Origin: Vitis vinifera | Lineage: Eukaryota > Streptophyta > Magnoliopsida > Vitales > Vitaceae | Assembly (NCBI RefSeq): GCF_030704535.1 | Contig: NC_081813.1 | Span: 2,442,001-2,506,000 of the forward strand | Reading direction: 5' to 3' | DNA: 64,000 nucleotides | Part shown: in pieces, positions 1 to 13,900 of the stretch | Position numbering within the stretch: the first letter of the stretch is position 1 | Layout: each line of letters starts with the position of its first letter | Notes under the pieces: model-generated | Database searches by the model: none | Seen by the model: only the letters and a program-made list of their open reading frames with translations | What the model was told of the DNA's origin: nothing | Program-made: the position numbers and the translations under genes

Positions 1-1232
1 TGCAAGTTCTAAAATGTGTTCTTGTAGATTTCTGGGCAAGTAAATATTTTTGTCTTGTATAATCCACCGTCTTCTGTAACTTTCAGAGTCTTTCATATAT
101 TATAATATTTCTGGGACTTCCACAAACTTTAGATACAGGCCGCCACATTCCACATTTCTCTTGCAAATTCTAGAAAGTGTTTTGAACTCTCCAGTTCCTT
201 AGCCTTTGGGTTTCCTTATATATGCCTATGGGTTGGATGAACTTCTGAAGGATTTGACAGTCTTATTTGAAGGCAATATTTAACTGAAAATCAGTTAAAA
301 TTGGGCAGATTTTAGCTTAGAAAGATAAAACATAAACTTGTGGTTCTAAATATGAACACACAACCATGTGACAGATTGGGTTACAGTTTCTATCTCAATC
401 CCATATCTGCTATTGGGGTCCACAAAAAGTGGCTTCAATATGGCCCTCCAGTGGTGTTGGTGGGTCACAGTGACCTTTGGAGTAGTGGATGGGGAAGGGG
501 ATAGGTACAAGATCGCTATGCCCTCAACACCTTCAAAGTTCTATCCATTTGGGCCCTACACTAAACTCCACTTTTCCCTTTTATATTATATGTTCTTTTT
601 CCTTCTAATTTTTATTCTGGTTTTTTGGGTTACAGATCCTGTGTGAATACTAAACTGAATGCAACCCTGATTTCTGGTGAATTTATTTTATCATACTTTT
701 CGTGTCTTTTGCTCCTGAGTAGGCAGTTTTGGTCAGATTACTTCATTTGTTGCTTTTCTTTGTGGCTTAGATCTTGGCATTAAGTTTGAGTAGGTCGGTT
801 GATTTTGGATTCTTGGTGTTTTCTCTGGTTCTTTTGGTTTTTTCCTCAAAAATTTGATTTCTGAGTTGGGTTTTTGGTACTCAAAAGTTTTACAGTTACA
901 TGTGTTCTTGGTGTGGGGTTTCAAATTTCAGCCAAAGGATTTGCATTTTTGAGGTGGGTTAAATTTGGTTACTTGTAAATTTTTTTCCCTTCACATAATC
1001 AATTTTGTTGTAGGGAGTTTGCTGGGTTGAGCTAAAAACTCTGTTTATGAAATGGGGTGATTTGAGGTAATCCTGAAATTATATTGTCTTTGAATTCCAT
1101 TGGATGAGGGAGGACTGGATATCTTAATTTGTGTTAGTGGAGTTGGTTGGAAAGAATTTGAAGATACCATTCTTCAGTGAGTTTGGTGTAGTATTTTCTT
1201 TCTAGAGGTGGGTATAGGTGTGGAAAGGAAAG
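1..1232. other. 5' flank and probable leader of ELF3
   Basis: There is no convincing coding region here. The stretch is T-rich on the + strand, especially from 560 to 1080, which is typical of a plant promoter and leader with possible 5' UTR introns. The longest open frame (368-646) matches nothing I recognise and lacks a plausible exon context. The transcription start cannot be placed from sequence alone. Confidence 0.5.
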
Positions 1233-4200
1233 ATGAAAAAAGGAAAAGATGAGGGAAAGGTGATGAGTCCATTGTTCCCTAGGCTTCATGTTAATGATGC
1301 AGAGAAAGGAGGGCCAAGGGCACCTCCAAGGAACAAGATGGCTCTCTATGAACAACTTTCAGTTCCGAAGGTTCCTTCAAGATCAACAGTCATCTTACCT
1401 CTTCTACCCAATAACAGCGGCAGCTTGGTGCCTTCAGCCCCATCCACCCAGGTGAATTGAAGAATTCATTTTTTGCTCATAAAGGTGTTTGATTAGTATA
1501 TATGCAATGACTATGGCTTCTGTTCCAACTCCATGATTTATAACTATATTTTTCTATGGTCTAGGATTTAGATATATATCTCACATTTATGTTGGTTAAC
1601 TGCCTGAGTGCCTGTACAAGAATGGCACCTAGACAATGGATGGCTTCAGTTTGCCTGGTTCTTTGCAAATAAGATTTGGGATGGTTAATCTTCCTATTCC
1701 TTTATAATCAATTTATTACCAAGGTTTTTCTTTTGCTTCTTCTTGTTCCTTATTTGTAACTTAGACACTTAGTTTATAGCCGGCAAGTTTCACTGCTTCA
1801 GTGTTTTGCAGTTTCAATGGATTATGTTGTTTCTTTCCTTAGTTTCTGTCATGGACTGTTGTGAGTGGCCATTGTTCAGGGTGCAACCAAATGGAAATTT
1901 TTTTGTCATGGCACCCTTTTTTTTATTGCCTTTTCTTTACCATATGGTATGACAGTTGACATAGTGTTGCATGAGTAATGCCAAGATAGGGTGGTAATTT
2001 GTAAAGGACCTTCATAACATGATATTTGTTTATAGTTTCTTGCCTTTCTGAAACTTTTGAGGTCTTGTAGAAAAATTTGGTGGAGGTTTCATTACTCTGC
2101 AAGCATATCAATTTCATTAAGTATGTTTATATTATTTTTGAAGTTCAGGAAATGTTGATTTTTGTGATGTTTTCTTTGTAATTTGGATTGTAGGGTAGTG
2201 GGCATGAGAGAAATGTGGTTACTCCATTTTGCTACACCCCTACAAGTGCTCATTCGGATGAGAATCATCATTTTCATTCTTCAAGTGGAGTAAATATGAG
2301 CTTTGAGTTGACTAATCTTGAACAGAAATCTGGGACATTCTATCATATTCCAAATGTCACAGGGCAGTTACCATTACAAGCCAATTGCAGTTATTCTCAA
2401 CCACATTCACTCTCCAAACTGAAAAATCACAGAGGTGAGGATGATTCTGAAGTTCCAACCTTTTGCCAATCAGGTATAATTCCAGATTATTATAATGCTC
2501 CTCAGAATATGAATAAGGAAAGAGCCACCTGCTTAGACCTAAACTCTTCAGTGCAACTTGAATCTGCTTGTGGAAAGCATCAGAGAAACCTAAATGTGTC
2601 TCATTCTAGAGAGAGTATTTCAGCAACCGCATCTTCAGGTTTGTTAACTAGAGATGAGATTTTTGAACCATCGAAGCGAGCACGGACATCTTTAACCAAA
2701 GAAAATAAGAGGAATGTGGTGGTCGATACAAACAGATTGGAGGATATTCATGATTCACTTCATCAAGGATCTATGACTCTTCCAGAAAATACTGATTTGC
2801 CAAATCCTTCCAAGGCTGTAGGAGGTGGATACGTTTCCACATCTCCCAAACCATCACTTTTAGATGGTCATAGAAGAAGTGGTGGGCTTGAACATGAACT
2901 TGAAGAACAAAAAGAATCTGAGTCTTTACAAATGGGAAGCATTGACAGGAATTGTCATGTCTCTAATGCCAACATGGTGGGATCTATGTTGGGTTTTGAC
3001 ATTTCCCCTGATGATGTTGTAGGAATTATTGGTCACAAACATTTCTGGAAAACAAGGAATGCAATTGTCAAGTAAGTATCTGTGTGGTTATTCTAATGTA
3101 TATTTGCTATCCCTATATCTGCCTTTATAACAGATATTAGATATTTTATTTTGTTTGTTTGTTTGTCTGAAAATATCTTGAATTTTGGTTGTCTGTAGAA
3201 AAGTTTAATACTTTTTTATGCTTGTTGCTATTGACAATTACAATAGCCTGATGGATCTTATGAGAAAAAAATATCAAGCTTTTCAAATATATTTCATATT
3301 GCTGTAAAAACTGAATAAAAGATTTGAGTGAGCGTTTCTTTTCTGCATAACTTTTTTTTTGATAGGCAAATAAGAATCAGTATTTAAAGCATGTAATAGG
3401 AGACACACCACAAAGTGCACACGATGCATACCATATACACCTAATCTATGTGAGAAGAGAATAAACAAAAAGGCACCTTCTCTAGTAGTAGACACCCCTC
3501 AAAAAGAAAAAAAGAAAATGGTATCTCTAGTAGTAGCTTTGCTCCTTTAAAATTATGTTAGTCTTTGATCCAAGTCCCATGTTGCTATTTCAGTCAACAA
3601 AGAGTATTTGCAGTTCAAGTATTCGAGTTGCATAGACTAATAAAGGTATGCCGGTTTACCTAGTTAAGTTGCTTTGTCGTTTTTGAAGAGGAGATTTTTT
3701 ACTTATTTTTATTCTGTTCCTTTTTCTTCCTTTAATAATGCTTGTGGAAAGAGAATTACATCACTTGATAATGAAACAGGTGCAAAGATTAATTGCTGGA
3801 TCGCCAGAAGGGCAGCTTGATAATAACCTTTATCTAGCCGAACCTGCATCTTCTACAAAGAAATTGCCTTCAGAATCCCCCACAAAGAAATTGCCTTCAG
3901 AAAGTGTTCAACAACTACCATCCCAGATTGCTGATCCAAAAAATGGTTCTCAGAAGCAAGACTCTAACAATGAAGGTGCAGTCAAGGATGCAGTTGGGAA
4001 CCCTCCTTTTGCTTCTCCAGTGGATGTCGACAAAATCTATGCTGCTCAACAAACAAATCAGAGGCCTCTTGAAAACCAGCCACCAGTATCTATGGCTACT
4101 GATACACAACCAACTTCGTGGTGTTTCCACCCATCACAGGGAAATCAGTGGTTAGTTCCAGTGATGTCTCCATCAGAAGGACTTATTTACAAGCCCTATG

Positions 4201-4835
4201 CAGGTCAATGCTCTCCAACTCCAAGGTTAATGTCTCCCTTTTATGGCAACTATAGGCCAGTAAACTTAACTGTAATGGGGGGAGACTTTTTTAACACAAC
4301 CTATGGTATTCCAATCTCTCTTCAACAAGGAATTGAGATTGTTCCCAGTAATCCTTTTCTGGGTCAGACCTACTTTCCACCATATGGCAAGCCACTTGTG
4401 AACCCATCTACTTCTGGTTCTGCTGTTGAACAGATGAACCTATCTGTTGGAGATCAATCAAGCAGGCCGAACAATCATGTATCAGTAGGGGATATTAATG
4501 CCACTGTACAGTCTGTGCATTATCAAAGCTTAGGTAACATGCCAAGCCAAAAGAGTGGAGGGATCTTAGGTTGTTTTGGGAAGTTTCAGGCCTCCAAAAG
4601 TAGTGAGTTACAGGTTAGTACAGCCAGTACTCCCTCAAAGAGAGCACAAGCAGATGCACTTCCTCTTTTTCCTGTGGCACCAAAAATTCAGGAATCTGAT
4701 CAACTTGACCAAATTCATGGAAATGAGAAGCAAACACGGGCAATCAAAGTAGTACCACACAAGCATAAATCAGCTAGTGAATCAGCAGCCCGGATTTTTC
4801 GCTCTATACAAGAAGAAAGAAATCAGTATGATTAG
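1233..4835 (+). CDS. ELF3: EARLY FLOWERING 3-like circadian clock protein, 4 exons
   Basis: Exons by splice sites and frame are 1233-1451, 2194-3071, 3594-3645 and 3780-4835; phases join cleanly to 734 residues, close to Arabidopsis ELF3 (695). Diagnostic blocks are the N-terminus MKKGKDEGK followed by [19 protein letters not shown] and NKMALYEQL, the short exon 3 block [17 protein letters not shown], and the C-terminal [17 protein letters not shown]. The start ATG at 1233 gives the family N-terminus; an upstream in-frame ATG at 1218 would add five residues and is less likely. Between roughly residues 430 and 490 lies an aromatic, Pro/Asn/Gly-rich stretch comparable to the prion-like region of ELF3. 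No long polyglutamine tract is present. In Arabidopsis ELF3 bridges ELF4 and LUX in the evening complex, a nuclear repressor of clock and growth genes; the same role is inferred here. Confidence 0.93.
3351..3530 (-). repeat. Possible LINE 3'-tail fragment in ELF3 intron 2
   Basis: A run of T followed by GATAGGCAAATAAGA opens this stretch. That is the reverse complement of the TTACTTATC-polyA ending common on plant L1-type LINEs, and it resembles the better-supported tail at 10041. A direct repeat TCTCTAGTAGTAG lies near 3479 and 3521. I could not define a flanking duplication, so this is tentative. Confidence 0.35.
3855..3908 (+). repeat. 27-bp in-frame tandem duplication in ELF3 exon 4
   Basis: Two adjacent 27-bp units encode TKKLPSESP followed by TKKLPSES plus V, at about residues 336-353. 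The units are almost identical at DNA level, suggesting a recent duplication or length polymorphism. The reading frame is kept, and the segment lies in a poorly conserved linker. Confidence 0.8.
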
Positions 4836-7797
4836 TTTACCCTATCTAAATTAACTTGTTTTCAGTGAGACGACAAGTGGAAAACAACCATATTTTTGAA
4901 CATTATTAGATGCTTGATGTTTGATGTTTTAGAGTTTGCATCCAACTGTTCTGATCACATTTTACATCTTAATATATTTCTATAACTTCAAGAAATTGAA
5001 TGTTTTTCCTTGTTATTTTATTCACCTTTCTTTCATTTATATTATACACTTGATGCACCTCTTTGCTGATTTTTCTTTTAAGAAATACTAAAAGGTTTTG
5101 ATACACAATGCAGGAGAAGTACTCAAGGTGACAACTACTAAAACATGACCAGTATTGTGGACGAGCAATGCAGAAGGCACATGTAAGTTAGTCTAACTTG
5201 TCTATGGATATTGAGGAGAATAGCAAGGGGTGAAAAGAGGGATAGAAGCCGTGTGTTTTGTAGTCATTGTCCTTTTCGTTCGTAACTGTGCCTCTGCCCT
5301 CTTTTTTCAAAATAAAAGCTGAAAGGAAAGAACATGCGACAACTAAAATGCTGTAAATATGCTGAAATGCTTGTGCAACCTTCCAATATGCTGCTCAATG
5401 ACGTTCACTGGACCACAAGACGTTGTGGCAGTACTATGTAAAAAGAGTTTTGATTGTACATTTTGTTGTAGCATAAGTATGAATAATTGTACAGATTCCC
5501 CCTCTAGCAAACATTTCAGAAGTTAACAAACCCGACAAAGGAAATTTTCACCATGTAAAATGTAAATGAGAAGTTGTTTTCACTGTTCATTCACACGTAT
5601 GTCTTTCTCCAATTTCCTTTTGATGATGTTCACTCACCTAAATACAGCAGTTTTGTCTGCCAAACCTGTGAATATAGAGCATTGGAAGTATCTTGGTAAC
5701 TTATTCACCTGTTTGCTCTTCTTGTCCTGAAAGTTCTCTTCCCTTGTTCCATATCATTGTTACCTTCTTTATACTTGCAAATGGATTCAATACAGTGATG
5801 GGAAATAAAACATTGGTGAGGGAATATGGGTAAATCCTACTTGCAGATGGAGGAATTAGTAAATGGGATGTCTGTTCAAAGATTTGCCTAAATTAGACAA
5901 AAACAGCTCATGGTAAACTCTCTTTGCATTAGCAGGTGTTATCTTGTAGACAGAGCTCAATAAGTCATAAAAGCAAATATTGGTGAGATTTGAAGTGATG
6001 ACTTCCTAGGTCATGGGCAATTTTCTTTAGATTTGGAGATGTTTTCCTTGTAGATGAGCTTAATAAATGGGAAAAAATAAATATTGGTGAGGTTCCAAAT
6101 CATGATTTCTTCTTATCTTACTAAAGGTGGTACCTAGCTCATTGATAAATTTGTTTACTCTTATAAATGTTCTTCTTAGTGAGGTTGGAAGTCATGACTT
6201 CCTAGCTTATTAGAAGTACCTAGCTTATTGATAACCCTTTTTATTAAAAATAAATAACATTTGGCTAGAATTAATGAGATTCTCCTAATTCGACCAGATC
6301 ATTATGAGTAGGACTTTAACCATAACATAGCCGACAAATCCAAGATGTTTTCTTACAAGTAAAAGGGGAACTCATAATTTCTTAGCTCACTCAAAGTAAT
6401 TTTACATGAAGAACATTTAAGTTGGTGAGTTCGCTAGAGGTACCTAGCCCTAGCCCATGGATAACTTTTTTTACATTTGTGGATGTTGTCGATGTATGCA
6501 AACTACCAAAACAAAAAAAGTTTCATGAGGCTTCTTTAGGTTGTTAGTTGTTATCCTTAGGCCATGTTTGGAATGTTAAAATAGGGGATGAGAGTGAAAA
6601 GTCAATTTCATTCTTATTTATCAATGTGTTTGAATTATTTTTTAGAATGTGAATAAGAATAAAAAATTCTTCGCAATGGAAATCAAATCCTAATTTTACT
6701 TACATTTTGATTATTCCCTCCAACATGAAACTATAATTCACCTCAAATACATCTTAAAGATGAAATTAATAAATAAAAAAAGTAAATATTAGTGAATATT
6801 GATGGATAACCTTTTTCAATATAAAGAATATTAGTCATAATTTTAAACTTCATCAATAATATTGGAATGATTTAAACTCAAGATTTTCTACTGATTAGAT
6901 AATACACAAAATTACTAACTTGATCCAAAAGCTTAAAACTATCACACCTTAATCATGAGTTCTTAACAAAAAAGTACTATCACGAGGATGGTGGAATATT
7001 CCAACAAAAATTAAAAAATAAAAAAACAAACAATTTATACTATTTTAATTCAAGTTGCATTATGAATTCAACTAATTTTGTCCTATTCCATCCTCATACC
7101 CTTCTCTATCACCAAAAGAAGCTATGATTCAACTTGATCAAATTTTCACATTTTCTTTTCCTTAATTTATTAACAATAAAATAATAAAAACGATTTGTAT
7201 AATTTTATTTGATAATAAAGTAATCAAACATTCAATGTACCCTGTTATCATCTTTGATGTCCACTCCAAAAATTTACTCCACTTGCTAGGTTTTTTCACA
7301 AATATGATTAAAACAAAATATTAAAATTAATACATTTTTTCCATTTATTGATTTTACTTTTTTTTTTCCATTTATTTCAAATTATTTTCCTTTTAAATAT
7401 TTTCATTCAATTATTGATTTCACTATAAAATAAATTTTTTTCCATTTATTTCAAATTATTTTCCTTTTTTAAAATTTTCATTAAATTGCTAATTTCACTG
7501 AAATTTCATTATCATTTGCATTAACTCACCTCTTTCAATGGTTTGCATATTTTATTTTTAATTAATAATTGTAATTAACATTTCTTAAATTTGCTTTTTT
7601 TTAAAAAAAATTTCATTGTATTTTTTTTAATACTTTCATTAAATTATTAGCTTTATTAAGAATATAATAATAAAATGTATAAGTTTTTTTTTTTTTTTTT
7701 CTTTTTTTCCCATTTTTTTGAGGTGAAATTAATGCATGGCTAAAAAACATAAAACCGACACGTGAGACAACACAAATTTCTGAACAGCCAAACGCTC
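4836..7797. other. Intergenic region between ELF3 and the exonuclease gene
   Basis: No gene is seen. The first ~700 bases are probably ELF3 3' UTR and downstream sequence. From about 5930 to 6550 there are degenerate repeats built on a GGTGAGGTTGGAAGTCATGA-like unit followed by a CCTAGCTCATTGATAA-like unit. At 6552 a sequence GGCCATGTTTGGAATG resembles a MITE end, with no partner end identified. From 7320 to 7700 the DNA is very AT-rich, with two copies of a roughly 80-bp segment containing CCATTTATTTCAAATTATTT. Confidence 0.5.
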
Positions 7798-7805
7798 TAT
7801 AAATA
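7759..7805 (+). promoter_or_regulatory. G-box and TATA box of the exonuclease-KH gene
   Basis: A perfect CACGTG G-box sits at 7759-7764 and TATAAATA at 7798-7805, about 180 bases before the start codon at 7983. This spacing fits transcription starting near 7830 and a leader of about 150 bases. The G-box suggests control by bHLH or bZIP factors; that is inference. Confidence 0.6.
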
Positions 7806-7982
7806 CAGAGGAAAAAGCGCGAGAAAGTAGAGGCATGGCCTGAGAAAGAACCAGACCGGTAACTTCTTCACACCTTCAAACTCTGAATTCAAATAAGAAT
7901 TGAAATTTTTTTCAGAAAGAACATGCATTTTTTATGTCTCATTTGATCTGTGTGTTGTGTCAGTGTGGGGGGTTTTGGTCTC

Positions 7983-10900
7983 ATGGCGTTTGCTTCACCC
8001 CATCAGACGTACATTCCTCTGCCGTCTGACTCGGGTAATTTCACCACTCTTTGGTTCTAAATCTTGATTTTATTTTTCTTTTTGGGGATTTTTGCTTCGT
8101 GGGTTTTGCTCATTTCCAGTTTCTGAATGTGGGTTCTCTGGTTTAGTAGCTGTTTTGTTTTTTAATTTCCCCTTAATTTTGTGCAATTTTTTTGCTTTCT
8201 GGGTTTTTATGGCTGCTGGCGTCTGCATGTGGGTTTTATCATTTGGATGTACCTGAGTGTTGTATGTGTTCTTTTCAATTAGATTTTTTGGGGGGGCTAT
8301 ATGCTCTCTGGGTTTTGCAGCTTGTGGGTTTATAGTTTAATTGTTAAATTTTGCTTCTTTGGAATTTTTATTTTAGGGTTTTGATCATTGTCAGTTCTTG
8401 AATGTGGGTCTGGATTTTGATATTAGGTAATCTTATTTTTGCCTTAATTTATTTTTTCAAAAATTTTCCGGGGCATTGTTTTATTGGTATTAGAGTGGGG
8501 TCATTTCATCTTTTGAGTTTCTTTAATGTATTTTCTATTTGGAGTATTTTTTATGACTGCATTGTCTGGTCTGTGGGTTTTGTTTTTGACAGTGGGTATG
8601 ATTTTCTGCTTAAACCTTTGATTTTTCTTTGTGGGATTTCATATTGGTTTTCATGGTTTTGTATTATATAATTTTATTTTATTTTTTTTCCTTACTTTAT
8701 TAATTTCAGTTTTTGAGTCAATTATTTTGATAGTATGTTGATTAAGGAACTTCCATATTGATTTAAGGAACTTCCATTTTATTGCTTGGTTTTTTCTACT
8801 TTACAATTACTATGATTGTTTGTAGCCAGATGCTAACAAACTGATTTTGGTAACATTTGGTTGCTAAGTTTTCCATAATTCCCTGTTTGGCGGCCGAGTA
8901 ACCAAAGAGAAAAAAAACAAAAAGGCAAATTGGAACCTCATATATTTATATTTATCTTGATTCCAGAAGGGGCGAAATAAATCTGTTTTGAACAATTAAA
9001 TGGCTACATCAAGTTTGAGTTTTTTTTGGTTATTGGAGAGTAAGCAAAAATAAGTGGAAAGACTAAATTTTCTTTCCTTTTCTTTCTTTGGTTTTCTTAA
9101 TAACCAAACAAAAAGCATAGTTTTTCTTTAGGAATAGCACAGTTAATTGTTGGGCTTCATCTATTTGAGGTTTGGGAAACCATAAAATTTTATGCTATTT
9201 TGTTTAGGTCTTTTGACCTGTTGTTTGATTGAAAATATGGCCATAAATAGAATCAAATAGTGAAGCAAAATCATGTAGGTGTCATCAAATACTTAGATTG
9301 AGGCTTTGCTGGATTACTAATTTCTCTTTTGCTTGTTTGTTTCATTTTTCCCTTCCTCAATAAATTGGTTGGAGAATCATTCATTTACTCATGATCATTG
9401 TTTTAAAAGCTATTGAGGCTTACACCTGGGGGCTCGCTCTACGAACTGGCCTTGAGCCTATAGCCTCATTTCAGTGTAAATGAGGCATAATTCTTACCCT
9501 ATTGAGGCTTATAGCTTTGCGGTTGTAGCTTCTAGGTTGTTGAGGCTTAAGCCTCAAATATCCAAAGGGTTATAATGGGTTTCTATACTTTGTGGATTTT
9601 TTTATATATTTCATAAGAGGCTTAAGTCTTAATATTCAATGAATTTTAATGGGTTGTATGCTTGGTGGGCTTTTGGTATGGAGTTTAAAATTTTTTATTA
9701 GGTCCTGATTTGGGTTAAAACTTTTTACAAAACAAAGGCTCAATTGACTTCCAATGAATCCTTTAAATAAAGAGGAAACCAAAGGATTGAAAAGAAGGAA
9801 TAGGGGAATTGTTGTTACCCTTTGCCAAGTTTATATATAATCATTATCTTATTATTGATAGAGAAGGAAAAATAGGATTGCAATTGATGGATAAAGAATA
9901 ATAATGGGTGGATATCAACACTAATGGGGAAGATAATATAGCAATTTGATATGATTATATTTCTTGAAGGATCCTACTAGTGATAGTGATAGTAGTGTTG
10001 ACAATTATTTGATGAGCCCATGAGATAAAGCTAAATTTTTTTGATAAGTAAAAGAGATAAAATTGTATTGAAAAGAGCCACCAAAACGGGACTCAAAGTA
10101 TACAAAGAAGATACACCTCCCCCATCAAACATGGAGGAGCAAGAAAAACCCCACCCTCAACGAGAACCCACCCAATCAATGAAACCAACTAAAGTCAAAG
10201 GACCATCTTTTATGATATAAAGCTAAATTTTTAAAGAGAGGAAAATAAACTAAAATTAGAAACTATTAAAAATGACAAAATTAGTTTTATTATTATGAAG
10301 TTTATGTTTTTTTTATTATTCAATTTTCTTGTGATGTTATTAGTATTTTTTATTTTTATTTTTTTATTGTTTATTTATTGAGGTTTAGGTTTACACCTTG
10401 TTCTACCTTAAGGCTTACTCCTCGCCTCATTTGGGCAAAACACTTCAAGACCATCATTACTTGTGTACTTACATATCTTTTGCAATTTTTTTTTCTTAGT
10501 TGTGGTTAATTTCTTCCCATCTCTCCTCTCCACCCATTGTCTACCTTCTCACCCACCAATAAGAAAAAACCTGAATCATTCTACATCAATTCTCATCTGT
10601 TATTTCTATGGATGTGGTCTCTGGATCATTTTTTTGTTAATGCACTCAACAACATTACTTATTCTCTCATGTCTTGTGATCATCAGCCTTATCTTGTTCC
10701 TCATGTTTAGAGGAATAAAATAAAATGTGTCATGATTTTGTAACTTGTCATGGTTCTTGCTTACTACAGTGCACCAGAGTGAAATAGGCGTCTGTTAAGT
10801 GTAAATTGTAAGGAATAGCAGGTTGTGCATCCAGGACCGTTGTTATTGAAGAGAAGTTAAGGATTAGGTCCTTTATTAGGACAGGGAGTACATTTAATCT

Positions 10901-13900
10901 GTATAATTTTGCTATATTTGTTGCACTTGAATTTTTTGTTTTTTATTTCTGTAAAACTTGATGCCATCTGTTGGTCTTGATCTTTGTTCTTTTCTATATT
11001 ATAAATGTTTTCCAGGTGGCCAACACCCAGATCATGCAGCTCTTTTATCACTAGTTCCAATATATATAGTTACCCATGCATCTCAGCTGCCGAAAGACTT
11101 TCTTGTTCCATCCCCTGTAAGGCAATTGGTTATTGGATTTGATTGTGAGGGTGTTGACCTTTGTCGTCATGGAAGTCTTTGCATCATGCAGGTGATTATT
11201 CATTCTTATGCCATGTTAGCTATGATAGCAAACTTCTGCTTCATAAGCTGGAGAATTCCCTAACTTCAATCTCATGAGGATAATTTAAGCCAGTCAAATT
11301 GCCAACATCACTAATGTGATTATATATTTTAGAAATGCATATGAATACTGCTTATAAATATCATGACTCATACCATAATGCGTGCTGTAAGACATGTATT
11401 AAGACTGATTACAGATATGTCTTAGAACATACAGGAGTAATACTTTGAACCTTGGAATTCTACTATTTTGTTTGTTATAGTCTTAATAGCTGTACCATTT
11501 GAGAGATTGTTGTTTTATTTGTGTATCTAGTTGAAGGATTTGAACTTACTGAATTATATCCTAATCTAGTATGATTATTAGTCCTATTTTTTGGAAATAG
11601 AGGGAAGATCCATGTAGTGAAACTAAACCTCAGGTGTTGGAAGTGTGCTTTCCTCAATTAGAAATGAATAGCATATCTCATAGATTGTAAACATAGTCTT
11701 ATAGATTACGGAAGTGATATAAATCTTGAGAGAAATATCTATGTACTATGAGCATCATTTGAGGCTGAGAGCCTGTGGTGCTCATATTTGATTCAATGCT
11801 GTGAAGATTTACCACTCAGACATGACTTTCTTCTTGTGAGGAACTACTGTTTAAGAATGGCATTCATTCTATTGATTTTTAGTTGGCAGAACCTAGCGGA
11901 TATGTGTTTGACTTTTGGGTTCTTATTATGATATTATGTTGCATATATATTTGCCTATACAATTCTCCATTCTGTGTTTGTTGTCATAAGGATATTATTC
12001 TGTGAAGTGTGAACTGATAAAAAAATGTCCTTTGTTCTTTTCAGCTTGCCTTTCCAGATGCTATATATTTGGTTGATGCTATTCAGGGAGGGGAGAAGCT
12101 AATGAAAGCTTGTAAGCCTGCTCTAGAGTCCAGCTATATAACTAAAGTTATTCATGACTGCAAACGAGATAGTGAGGTCTCACAAAATAGTTGGTTACTT
12201 TATGTGTTCTAGATAACATGTTCTCACATTTTCTGCTTATCTTTAGCTATTTTCCCTATTGTGCAGGCACTGTATTTTCAGTTTGGCATCAAGTTGCATA
12301 ATGTTGTGGATTCTCAGGTAAGTTTAATAAATATTACTACTCTGTTTTTGGACAAATTTGCTGCAAGTATTTACTGTCATATGCTTTCCTGGTGCATTGG
12401 AAGTTTGGAACTTCTAAATATCCCCTTATCTTGAAGTCATTAAACTGAGACTGGCTGGTTCATCAAGCCTAAAGGACTGCACTTGACAGTGGGGGCAGGG
12501 GGAATGGGTGGATATTATTTGGCATCGGTTTGGGATGCTGGTTGCTCAATCCCAGCCAGACCATGTGGCCTGGTCATGGCAGTAAGACTACTGGGGATAC
12601 ATTTTTTGCTTATGCCATCAGTTTCCTTTTGCTTTTTGTTGACAAGTCATGAGTCCAATGCTGCTATCAGAAAAAAGTTGTCTTTTGGCCATGTCAGGCT
12701 GCCTTTCTAACCCTCAAATAAGTGGTCACTGTTTGTGTCTGTATTTTGTCTTAGCTGATAAATGAGATAACCAATGTTAACCGTGGTTATACTGTGCGAT
12801 TCAATATTAGGGTATTTTCGGGTTTCAAAGGAGGGACCCCTGCTTTTACATTCATAATAAAATTCTACATCAAGCTTTCCTCGTGTTTCTTTTTTCCTTA
12901 AATCAAAACGTCAACAAATTTTATGTAGCAGTAAACCTAATAGTATTTTTTCATGTTTGTGCGGTCCTCTATTGGTTTAAGTTATCACGTTTACAGTAGT
13001 AAATGCTTTTTCTTTTTTCTTTTTTCTTGATTCACAGTCAATTGCATCATGAGTGATCAATAGGAGACAGTTTTTGCCTGACATTTCCACTTGCATGTCC
13101 AAACAGATAGCATATTCTCTAATAGAGGAACAACAAGGACGAAGAAGATCACCTGACGACTACATTTCTTTTGTTGGCCTCCTTGCAGATCCACGCTATT
13201 GTGGTACTAAATTGAGACTGTTCCATTTTCATCATCAATTTCTTGTCATGTAACTACTATTCTTTTTTTAATGGAAAAAATTTCTAAATTCAATAAGTAA
13301 ATATTACATGTTTTTTGAGGTTACATCCAAGCCATTCTTCTCTTTCTTCTTTCTGCCTCATATGTGTATTTAATTGTTTTAAATATTTCTGTTTTGTTAT
13401 TGTAATGATACACTCTTGATAGGTATATATGAGTCATTGTCTCACCTGTCCTTAATGCAATACATGGACTTCTTTTTACCTCGAGGAGTCAAAAAAACAG
13501 AACCTATGGTATCATGTGGAATAAACTAAACAACGACCACAATTATGTAGTGAAGCATGGATTGCCATTGTGATGTATCATGACTTCATGTAGACATATG
13601 GCTGGAGAAACAGCAGAGTAGTATTATGAAATCCTGGGAAAGAGTACCCTTACAACATTACATTTTTCCTTTATTGTCTCCTAGTCAATGCTCAAAGCAT
13701 TTTTTTCAGGTTTTGCTATTAGAGTACTACTATTTGTATTCTTGATTTTGCCATTTAGCAAACAGGAAAGATGTGAGGTTTAAGTATTTATGTTACTTTA
13801 AGATACAAGTTCGTTGGAGTTGGAACTGCGCAACTGCAAGTTTTTTATTTATCAAATGGAAAAGTGGTCCTAATCGTATATGCAAGAACCTCTTCTATGA

